Under the pieces are notes generated by a model, which was given only the letters and a program-made list of their open reading frames with translations, made no database searches and was not told the origin of the DNA. From the NCBI GenBank assembly GCA_013215915.1, contig JABSON010000005.1, forward strand, positions 1-37,027: a stretch of DNA of 37,027 nucleotides. Reading direction: 5' to 3'. Source of the DNA: Campylobacteraceae bacterium. Lineage in GTDB: Bacteria > Campylobacterota > Campylobacteria > Campylobacterales > Arcobacteraceae. Position numbers and translations under genes: made by a program. Numbering within the stretch: position 1 is the stretch's first letter; every line of letters starts with the position of its first letter. Below, in pieces: positions 29,601-37,027 of this stretch.

Positions 29601-31107
29601 TCCTCCTCATCATGATATTTATTCAATTGAAGATTTAGCTCAATTAATTTTTGATCTTAAACAAATTAATCCAGAAGCTAAAATTACAGTTAAACTAGTA
29701 TCAACTGTTGGTGTTGGAACAATTGCTGCTGGGGTTGCTAAAGCCTATGCTGATAGAATCGTAATTTCAGGTGCTGATGGTGGAACTGGAGCTGCTCCTT
29801 TAACATCTTTAAAACATACAGGTAATCCTTGGGAAATGGGGCTTAGTGAAGCACATAATGCTCTTAAAGCTAACTCACTTAGAGCATCTGTTCATTTACA
29901 AACAGATGGTGGTTTAAAAACTGGTTTAGATGTAGTTAAAGCTGCTATGTTAGGTGCTGAATCTTATGCATTTGGAACATCTGCTTTAACGCTTTTAGGA
30001 TGTAAAATTTTAAGAATTTGTCATACTAATAAATGTTCAGTTGGAGTTGCTACTCAAGATGAAGAATTAAGAGGATACTTTACAGGTACAGTTGAGAGAT
30101 TAGTTTCTTACTTTACATTTATTGCCTGTGACGTTAGAGATATTTTGGCATCATTAGGTTACAAATCTATAGAAGAAATTGTAGGAAGAAGTGATTTATT
30201 AAAAGTAATAGATGATGATTTCGCACAAAAGTTTGATTTCTCAAATATATTAAGACGAATTGATGGAATTGATACTTGTCAAAAAGAGTTTAATGAACCA
30301 TTTGATAAAAACAAGTTTGAAAAAGCTTTATTAAAAAAAGTTCATAGAACAATTGAAAAACCATCTAATCCTATTAAAATTAAAGAAAATATTTCAAATT
30401 TAAATAGATCATTCGGAACACTTATTTCTGGCGAAATTGCTAAATATTATGGAGATGCAGGTTTACCTGATAATTCAATGAATATTCATTTAAAAGGTAT
30501 TGCAGGTCAGAGTTTTGGGGCATTTTTATCTAAGGGTATGAATCTATTTTTAGATGGTGCTGCTAATGATTATGTTGGAAAAGGTATGAATGGTGGTAAA
30601 ATCATTATTAATCCTATGCATCAAGGTGAAGAGTTCACAGGTGCTGGGAATACTTGTTTATATGGAGCAACTGGCGGAAAACTATACATTCGTGCAAATG
30701 TAGGTGAAAGATTTGCTGTAAGAAACTCAGGAACAACAGCAGTAGTTGAAGGAACAGGTGATAATGCTTGTGAATATATGACTGGCGGAATTGTTGTTAT
30801 TTTAGGTAATACTGGATTTAACTTTGGAGCTGGAATGACTGGTGGTTTAGCATTTGTTTATGATCCTGAAAAATCTTTTGTAGATAAAATGAATCAAGAA
30901 TTAGTTGAAGCTTTAAGAATTGATACTGATGATACTGAGCGTGAAAGACTTTATTTAAAAAGACTTTTATTAGATTATATTAATGAAACTGAGAGTATTA
31001 AAGCTCAAAGTGTATTAGATAATTACAGATCAGAAATCAGAAACTTTTGGATGGTTAAACCAAAAAATATGACGGTTCTTCCATTAGATCCGGACGAAGG
31101 AGATTAG
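26671..31107 (+). CDS. gltB: glutamate synthase large subunit
   Basis: 1478 aa; N-terminal CGFGLVADL, GGEDPKRF, GADGGTGAAPLTSLKHTG, C-terminal GXGXG repeats. Confidence 0.97.
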   Translation: MASNLDLLTSFKDNCGFGLVADLKNRPSHRNLEDAIESLERMMHRGAVAADGKTGDGSGLLMSIPDQFMRKVTSEEGIELPETYGVAMIFTKDLEDIEVFKQFCEKNDLKTIYTREVPLNKDALGAQALESLPNIIQVFVRANSLMSSKRFDAMLYLTRKECEHELIEQKEFYISSFSSKVISYKGLVMPTHIKLFYNDLSDEDFKITFSLFHQRFSTNTLPKWRLAQPFRTIAHNGEINSIEANRINVVIKSERIKSEVFSQEELNRLFPILQKGGSDSASLDNMFEFLLVNGSDFFKAARALVPAPWQNAPHMDSELRSFYEYTSTAMEAWDGPAALSLTDGRYIACLIDRNGLRPSKYVITKNHKLYITSEYGTVSLNEEDILERGRLKSGEMIGLDLKYGKVLKEDDINDYLKTSQNYTKWLNDDMEYLQEYIDESFIDTEDYKFSDLDQRQKYYNITYEALDQMIEPMSKDGKEPVGSMGDDTPLACFSKVNRNFTDFFKQKFAQVTNPPIDPYREKVVMSLETGFGQIHNILDEKSSYAKRLKVTSPILMQEKFNVLVSFGNKTSPRYDEYYKNETFSTTFTHDLKKSLEILALKVIDSINNNNVCLVILDDRDLNKDKKLIPMLLAVGYLNQALLKAGIRHCASIVAVTGEVYDPHMAATLIGYGVTAIYPYMMYASTIALHERRIKSKYEMQRKLKNTQKALNGGLLKIMSKMGICTVASYRNSSLFDVIGLSDEIVTDCFEGSFSDLNGLGYDEIEKRIEKSHFNAFYDDSHMFPLDLGGFYKYIDGGEYHDYGPDTTYAMHNKKAKNKEDISDFDALRELVETRDKKFIRDFFEFNSDKEKIDLAEVEPLELIFKRFASAAMSCGSISPEAHEAIAIAMNTIGGMSNSGEGGEDPKRFGTIKNSKIKQVASGRFGVTPAYLRSAEEIQIKVAQGAKPGEGGQLAGHKVTAYIASLRHTVEGVTLISPPPHHDIYSIEDLAQLIFDLKQINPEAKITVKLVSTVGVGTIAAGVAKAYADRIVISGADGGTGAAPLTSLKHTGNPWEMGLSEAHNALKANSLRASVHLQTDGGLKTGLDVVKAAMLGAESYAFGTSALTLLGCKILRICHTNKCSVGVATQDEELRGYFTGTVERLVSYFTFIACDVRDILASLGYKSIEEIVGRSDLLKVIDDDFAQKFDFSNILRRIDGIDTCQKEFNEPFDKNKFEKALLKKVHRTIEKPSNPIKIKENISNLNRSFGTLISGEIAKYYGDAGLPDNSMNIHLKGIAGQSFGAFLSKGMNLFLDGAANDYVGKGMNGGKIIINPMHQGEEFTGAGNTCLYGATGGKLYIRANVGERFAVRNSGTTAVVEGTGDNACEYMTGGIVVILGNTGFNFGAGMTGGLAFVYDPEKSFVDKMNQELVEALRIDTDDTERERLYLKRLLLDYINETESIKAQSVLDNYRSEIRNFWMVKPKNMTVLPLDPDEGD

Positions 31108-31108
31108 A

Positions 31109-32485
31109 ATGATAAACTTTACTAAATTTGAAAGAATTAATCCTGAAAAAAGAGATGTGTTACAAAGGCTTAAAGATTATACAGAAGTTTATCAAGTATT
31201 TGAAAAAACAAGAGCAAAAGAACAATCTGATAGATGTATGCAATGTGGTGTTCCATATTGTCATACAGGTTGTCCTTTACATAACTTTATTCCTTCTTGG
31301 TTAAAACAAACTGCAAATAAAAACCCTGATTTAGCTTTTGCTTTATCTAATGAAACATCACCTTTTCCAGAAATCTTAGGGCGAATTTGTCCTCAAGATG
31401 TTTTATGTGAAGGTGCATGTTCTTTAAATACTGGTCATGGTGCTATTTCAATTGGAGCAGTTGAAACTCATATTTCAGAATCTGCATTTGAGAGAGGACT
31501 TAAACCTAAGTTTCCTGGAATTACATCTGATAAGAAAGTAGCAGTTATTGGATCAGGTCCTTCAGGAATTGCAGCTGCTACATATCTTTTGCGAAAAGGT
31601 ATTCAAGTATCAATGTTTGAGAGAGATGGTAGAGCAGGGGGATTATTAACATATGGAATTCCAGGATTTAAACTTAATAAAGATGTAGTTCAAAGAAGAA
31701 TTGACTGGTTAATTGAAGCTGGTATGGAACTTAATTTAAAATGTGAAATTGGAAAAGATAAAAAAGTTCAAGATTTAGAAAATGAATTTGATTCTATTTA
31801 TGTGGCAATTGGTGCTACAAAAGGTAGATCATCTGGACTAGAAGGAGAAGATTCTTCAAATGTTTATTTTGCAATGGAATTTTTAAAAAATATTCAAAAA
31901 AGAAACTTTGGCGATAAACTTGATAACTTTATAGATGTTAAAGATAAAAAAGTACTTGTAATTGGAGGAGGAGATACCGCAATGGATTGTCTTAGAACTT
32001 CAGTTAGAGAAGGAGCCTTAAGTGTTAAATGTTTATATAGAAGAGATGAAGATAATATGCCAGGATCTAAAAAAGAAGTTGTAAATTCTAAAGAAGAAGG
32101 TGTTGAATTTGTATTTAATGTAAGTCCTAAACAAATACTTTCTGAAAATAATAAAGCAAAATCTATTTTACTAGAGAAAACTACCTTAATTGAATCTGAT
32201 ACAAATGAAAGAGCTAAAATTCAAATTATTGAAAACTCTGAATATGAAGAAGAAGCTGATATTATTATTTTAGCTTTAGGTTTTTCTTGTGAAAAACCAG
32301 ATTTTTTGAATGAATTAAAAGTAGATTTAAATTCTTGGGGTGGGGTGGAAACTTATAATTTTCAAACATCAAATAAAAATGTATACTCAGGTGGAGATTG
32401 CCAAAGAGGTGCTCACTTAGCTGTAACTGCTGCTGCAGATGGTAGAGATGCTGCAAGAAGAATAATTAAATCATTTAATTTATAA
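31109..32485 (+). CDS. gltD: glutamate synthase small subunit
   Basis: 458 aa; CMQCGVPYCHTGCPLHNFIP, GSGPSGIAAA, GGGDTAMDC. Confidence 0.97.
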   Translation: MINFTKFERINPEKRDVLQRLKDYTEVYQVFEKTRAKEQSDRCMQCGVPYCHTGCPLHNFIPSWLKQTANKNPDLAFALSNETSPFPEILGRICPQDVLCEGACSLNTGHGAISIGAVETHISESAFERGLKPKFPGITSDKKVAVIGSGPSGIAAATYLLRKGIQVSMFERDGRAGGLLTYGIPGFKLNKDVVQRRIDWLIEAGMELNLKCEIGKDKKVQDLENEFDSIYVAIGATKGRSSGLEGEDSSNVYFAMEFLKNIQKRNFGDKLDNFIDVKDKKVLVIGGGDTAMDCLRTSVREGALSVKCLYRRDEDNMPGSKKEVVNSKEEGVEFVFNVSPKQILSENNKAKSILLEKTTLIESDTNERAKIQIIENSEYEEEADIIILALGFSCEKPDFLNELKVDLNSWGGVETYNFQTSNKNVYSGGDCQRGAHLAVTAAADGRDAARRIIKSFNL

Positions 32486-32488
32486 AAT

Positions 32489-32517
32489 AAACATATGAGC
32501 CTAGCTCATATGTTTTA
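32489..32517 (+). terminator. terminator of gltBD
   Basis: AAACATATGAGC-cta-GCTCATATGTTT, perfect 12 bp then T-rich. Confidence 0.8.
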
Positions 32518-32646
32518 TTTTTCTTTTATAAAGTTTATTCTTATATTTCAAACTTAACATAAACTAAAAATTTATATATCTTTTTGAGATTTAAAGACAT
32601 TATTAAAGAGAAATAGGCTATAAACAGTAAATTAATTTATAAATAG

Positions 32647-32910
<264 letters not shown>

Positions 32911-34395
32911 ATGGCAAAAGTTACCACTATTATAGATATAGGTTCTAACTCAATGAGAATGGTTGTTTTAGAAAAAAGTTCAAGGTTTGCGTTTCACTTA
33001 ATTAATGAAACAAAAGCAAAAGTAAAGATTTCTGAAGGTACTTATGAAAACCAAGGAAATTTACAAGAACTTCCAATGAAGAGAACCTTTTCTGCTTTAA
33101 AATCTTTTTTAAGTATTTCTTCTGCTTTAAAAGCTAGAAAAATTATTTGTGTTGCTACATCTGCTTTAAGAGATGCTCCTAATTCAAATGTTTTTTTAAA
33201 CAAAGTTAAAAATGAACTTGGAATTAATATTAAAATCATTGATGGTGAAAAAGAGGCATATTATGGAGCTTTAGCTGCCTCTAATCTTTTATCTTTAAGT
33301 GATTTTATAACTGTTGATATTGGTGGTGGTTCTACTGAATTTTCAATTGTAAAAGATAAAAAAATAATTCATTGCCTTTCGTTAAAAATGGGAACAGTTA
33401 GAATGAGTGAACTTTATTTTAAAGATAATAAAATTGATGAAGCTAGAGAATATATCTTAGCAGAGTTAAAAAAACTTAAATCTTGTGGATTTGAAATACC
33501 TTCAACTGTTGTGGGTATTGGTGGAACAATAAGAACTTTAAGTAAAAAAATAATGAAAAAACAACACTACTCTTTAGATGTAATTCATGGCTTTGATTAT
33601 ATTGTTGAAGATAAAGAATATGTTTTTGATAAAGTATTAGCGGCATCTGATAAATGTGCTTTAAAAGAAATGGGAATCAAAAAAGATAGATTTGATACTA
33701 TTAAAGAAGGTACTTTTATTTTTAAAACTATTTTAAAAGAACTTGATACTAAAAATGTTGTAAGTTCAGGAGCAGGTGTAAGAGAAGGTGTCTACTTACA
33801 TGATCTCTTACGAAACTCTAATTTTAAATTTCCATCTAATTATAATGTATCTGTAAGATCTTTATTAGATAGATTTAATGTAAACCCTAAACAAAGTGCA
33901 TACTTAGGTTCAAATGCTAGAAAAATATTTGATGCTTTAAGTGGTGAACATAATTTAGATATTAAATATAGAAAATTATTAGTACTTGCTTCTAAACTAC
34001 ATTCAATTGGAATTTTACTAAACTTCTATAAATCAAATGATACAGCTTACGATGTAATTTTATCTTCATTGAATTATGATATTACTCATGAAGAAAGAGT
34101 AACAATTGCATTTTTAATTAAGTTTTCTAAAAAATCATTAATTAAAGAAAAAGATATGTATGAGTTTGAAGAACTTTTACCATCTTTAGAAACTATGAAA
34201 TATTTATCATTTATGATTTCTTTAAACTTAACTATAAACCAAGATTTTTCTTGTCCAAAAGTTGAATATAAAACAAAAGATAATAAATTAAAATTAGAAT
34301 TTGAAGAAGATATATTTTTAATTCAAAATGAAATTGAAAAAATAGAAACACCAAATGAATTAAAAGTAAAAATACAAAATAATATTAAGGCTTAG
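32911..34395 (+). CDS. Ppx/GppA phosphatase family protein
   Basis: IDIGSNSMRMVV, DIGGGSTEFS, GIGGTIRTL. Confidence 0.93.
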   Translation: MAKVTTIIDIGSNSMRMVVLEKSSRFAFHLINETKAKVKISEGTYENQGNLQELPMKRTFSALKSFLSISSALKARKIICVATSALRDAPNSNVFLNKVKNELGINIKIIDGEKEAYYGALAASNLLSLSDFITVDIGGGSTEFSIVKDKKIIHCLSLKMGTVRMSELYFKDNKIDEAREYILAELKKLKSCGFEIPSTVVGIGGTIRTLSKKIMKKQHYSLDVIHGFDYIVEDKEYVFDKVLAASDKCALKEMGIKKDRFDTIKEGTFIFKTILKELDTKNVVSSGAGVREGVYLHDLLRNSNFKFPSNYNVSVRSLLDRFNVNPKQSAYLGSNARKIFDALSGEHNLDIKYRKLLVLASKLHSIGILLNFYKSNDTAYDVILSSLNYDITHEERVTIAFLIKFSKKSLIKEKDMYEFEELLPSLETMKYLSFMISLNLTINQDFSCPKVEYKTKDNKLKLEFEEDIFLIQNEIEKIETPNELKVKIQNNIKA

Positions 34396-34397
34396 CA

Positions 34398-35393
34398 ATG
34401 AGAATAGCTATAATTAAACTCTCAGCCATGGGTGACATTATTCACGCCATGGTAGCATTACAATATATTAAAAAATATGATAAAAATATAATAATTGATT
34501 GGTTCGTAGAAAAAGCATTTAAAGCTGTTTTAGATAATAATCCAGATATAGATAATATTATTGAAATAAATTTAAAACAAATAAAAAAAGAAAAACTTTC
34601 AATATTTTCAGAAATAAAAAAAATAAAATCATATAGGAAAAATAATTATGATTTAGTTATTGATGCCCAAGGTTTAATTAAATCGGCATTCGTAGCAAAA
34701 CTTTTAGCTAAAAATATTGCAGGTTTTTCAAAAACATCAATTAGAGAAGGATTAGCTTCTTATTTTTATACTAAAAAAGTCGAAATAGCTTATGATGAAA
34801 ATACTATTGATAGAAATACAAAAGTATTATCAAATCCTTTAGGTTTTGAAATTACTTCAAAAGATATATTAGACAAAAAGTCTTTTTTATTCTACAAAAA
34901 TGAAGATAAAATTATTTATGATTATTTAGATAAAGATAAAAAGAATATCATTTTCATAATTTCTTCAACATGGGAAAGTAGAAATTACCCAAAAGAAAAG
35001 TTTGCTAATTTAGCTAATAAACTAAAAGAAAATATATTAGTAGTTTGGGCTAATGAAGAAGAAAAAGAAAAAGCATTGTGGATTGAAGATAATTCTTCTT
35101 ATGTTAAAGTAATGCCAAGAATAAACTTAAATTCTTTAAAAGCCTTAATTGGTAAATCTGATTTATTAATAGGTAATGATACAGGGCCTACCCATATGGC
35201 TTGGGCATTAAATATACCATCTATTACTATTTTTGGACCAACTCCAATAAATAGAGTTTATATAACAGATATAAATAAAGTTATAAAATCATCTTCAAAA
35301 GTAAATCATTATAAATTAAATAAAAATGATTTCTCAATTAATGAAATTAAAGAAGAGAATATACTAAAAATAGCAAAGGATATACTTGATTGA
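34398..35393 (+). CDS. waaC: lipopolysaccharide heptosyltransferase I
   Basis: MRIAIIKLSAMGDIIHAMVALQ; GNDTGPTHMAWAL. Confidence 0.93.
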   Translation: MRIAIIKLSAMGDIIHAMVALQYIKKYDKNIIIDWFVEKAFKAVLDNNPDIDNIIEINLKQIKKEKLSIFSEIKKIKSYRKNNYDLVIDAQGLIKSAFVAKLLAKNIAGFSKTSIREGLASYFYTKKVEIAYDENTIDRNTKVLSNPLGFEITSKDILDKKSFLFYKNEDKIIYDYLDKDKKNIIFIISSTWESRNYPKEKFANLANKLKENILVVWANEEEKEKALWIEDNSSYVKVMPRINLNSLKALIGKSDLLIGNDTGPTHMAWALNIPSITIFGPTPINRVYITDINKVIKSSSKVNHYKLNKNDFSINEIKEENILKIAKDILD

Positions 35394-36276
35394 TTATTTA
35401 GTATTTATAATATACAAATCTTTGAATTTACTTTTTAGGTTATGCCCTAAATTTATTCTTAAGTTTATTCTTAATTTATTAGCTGGATTTGTATTTTTAA
35501 TTAATAAAAAACATAAAAAGATTGCAAAGTTAAACTTAGACTTAGCATTTAAAGATGAAAAAAATGATAAAGAAAAAAATGAGATTATTAAAGCATCGTA
35601 CAAAAGTTTAATTTATAATATGTATGAATTTATTGATAATCAATATGCTTCAAAAGAAGAAATCTTTTCAAAAGCAGAAATGATTGGTCAAAGATATGTT
35701 GAAGATGCAATAAAAGATAATAGAAAAATTATCTTTATCGCATCTCATTTTGGAGCCTGGGAATTAGCAGTACCTTATACAGCATTAAAATATGGAACTG
35801 TTGCAATAGTTAATAGAAGAATGAATAATAAGTTTATTAATAAAGAATACGTAAAAGCAAGAGATAAAAATAACATTATCATGATTGAAAAAAGAGAAGC
35901 TGCAAAGGGTATGATAAAAGCATTAAGAAATGGTTATCATGTTGCAGTTGCGGTTGATCAAAATACTCCAGCAGGTATTGAAATATCTTTTTTTGGTAAT
36001 AAAACAAAAGCTACAGATAGTACATCTAGATTAGCAGTTAAATTTGATGCACTTTTAATTCCTGTTTTTGGAAGAATTAATAAATTAGGTGAGTATGTCG
36101 TTGAGTTTAAAGAGCCTATTGATCATCAGCTTTTAGAAGATGATAATAAGATTCACAAACTGACTCAAATGCAAGCAGATGTTATTGAAAATGAGATAAG
36201 ACTTTATCCAAAACAATGGTTTTGGCAACATAAAAGATGGAAATTTTATTATTCTGACTCATATGATAAACTTTAA
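35386..36276 (+). CDS. lipid A biosynthesis lauroyl acyltransferase (LpxL/HtrB family)
   Basis: SHFGAWELA (HX4[DE]-type), VAVDQNTPAG, PKQWFWQHKRWK. Confidence 0.9.
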   Translation: MIDYLVFIIYKSLNLLFRLCPKFILKFILNLLAGFVFLINKKHKKIAKLNLDLAFKDEKNDKEKNEIIKASYKSLIYNMYEFIDNQYASKEEIFSKAEMIGQRYVEDAIKDNRKIIFIASHFGAWELAVPYTALKYGTVAIVNRRMNNKFINKEYVKARDKNNIIMIEKREAAKGMIKALRNGYHVAVAVDQNTPAGIEISFFGNKTKATDSTSRLAVKFDALLIPVFGRINKLGEYVVEFKEPIDHQLLEDDNKIHKLTQMQADVIENEIRLYPKQWFWQHKRWKFYYSDSYDKL

Positions 36277-36284
36277 TTTTTAGA

Positions 36285-36290
36285 TATAAT
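36285..36290 (+). promoter_or_regulatory. putative -10 box upstream of dgkA remnant/waaF
   Basis: TTTTTAGATATAATC, similar to the element at 19239-19250. Confidence 0.4.
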
Positions 36291-36300
36291 CACAAATTAA

Positions 36301-36633
36301 AAATATAAATTAAATAATAAACCAAGATACCAGCTACTAAAAAATACTAAATATGCGCTAGAAGGCTTAGTTCATGTAGTTAAAACAGAAAGTTTTTTTA
36401 AATTAGAGCTTTTTTGTGCAATATTTATTTTTGTAGGAATTATATTTATTGATATTAGTTTAAGTCTTAAATTAATTTTACTAATTACAGGATTCTTAGT
36501 TTTAATTGTGGAGTTGACAAATTCTGCAATAGAAAATACAGTAGATTTAATAATAAAAGATATAGGCTCAACTGCTATTATGTTTTCTATTATACTACAT
36601 CTATTTTGTTGGTTTTTTATTTTACTAAATTAA
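36301..36633 (+). pseudogene. dgkA: diacylglycerol kinase (dgkA) remnant
   Basis: Open frame NKPRYQLLKNTKYALEGLVHVVKTESFFKLELF...VELTNSAIENTVDLIIKDIGSTAI but no in-frame ATG/GTG/TTG after the TAA at 36298, and a shortened loop after ENTVDLI. Confidence 0.65.
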
Positions 36634-36646
36634 TACAGGGAATATA

Positions 36647-37027
36647 ATGAATATAATAATAAAAACTCCTAATTTTATTGGTGATACAATAATGATGATG
36701 TCTGCACTTGAACTTGTGAAAATGGAATATCCAACTGCTGAAATTACTATAGTATGTAAAGAATATTCTAAAGATTTATTTAGATCGAAGAATATTAATA
36801 AAATCATTATTGATAACTGCAAGGGTAAAAATAGATTTAAAAAAACACTTAACTTATTAGCTGAAATTAAAAAAGAGAATTATGATTTAGGAATACTATT
36901 CCACAATACCTTCTTAGATGCTTTAATTTTTAAACTTTCAAATATAAATAAAATAATAGGTTATGATAAAGAGAATAGAAAGATTCTTTTAGATTTTCAT
37001 TTAAAAATAGATAGAACAAGACATTAT
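36647..37027 (+). CDS. heptosyltransferase II-like (WaaF family), truncated by window end
   Basis: MNIIIKTPNFIGDTIMMMSALELVKMEYPTAEITIVCKEY; NYDLGILFHNTFLDAL. Confidence 0.8.
   Translation, partial: MNIIIKTPNFIGDTIMMMSALELVKMEYPTAEITIVCKEYSKDLFRSKNINKIIIDNCKGKNRFKKTLNLLAEIKKENYDLGILFHNTFLDALIFKLSNINKIIGYDKENRKILLDFHLKIDRTRHY

Noticed and set aside
32265-32456. 63-aa minus-strand ORF
   Set aside because: Antisense to gltD; repetitive LHLQQQ-type composition from the reverse of GltD codons.
33042-33239. 65-aa minus-strand ORF
   Set aside because: Antisense to ppx/gppA-like gene.
35394-35603. 69-aa minus-strand ORF
   Set aside because: Antisense to the acyltransferase gene.
36625-36822. 65-aa minus-strand ORF
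   Set aside because: Antisense to the waaF-like gene start.

Overview
AT-rich chromosomal window; gene content and order look like an Arcobacter-type Campylobacterota genome (inferred from protein families, not from a search). Most of it is ordinary: purine and uracil salvage genes (NCS2 permease + phosphoribosyltransferase; upp/uraA), an RND-like exporter operon with ABC-2 permeases resembling H. pylori hefGHI, a DUF1800/DUF1501 pair, YajQ, a DEAD-box helicase, a divergent two-component system, a TRAP transporter, gltBD, ferredoxin, Ppx/GppA and LPS/lipid A genes. No CRISPR array, tRNA, rRNA or transposase was recognised. The items most worth a second look are: (1) a GC-rich island at about 23044-23171 with a TATAAT promoter, a 9-bp perfect long-range stem and a possible H-type pseudoknot, a candidate unnamed structured RNA; (2) a compact unlisted 28-codon gene at 19078-19164 with its own -10 box, near-perfect Shine-Dalgarno and terminator; (3) a voltage-gated channel whose selectivity filter reads TFEDWTD; (4) decaying loci (an epimerase, dgkA and possibly a TIR-like gene) with frameshifts, missing start codons or likely in-frame deletions; (5) an unlisted small membrane-protein ORF on the minus strand at 22514-22687.
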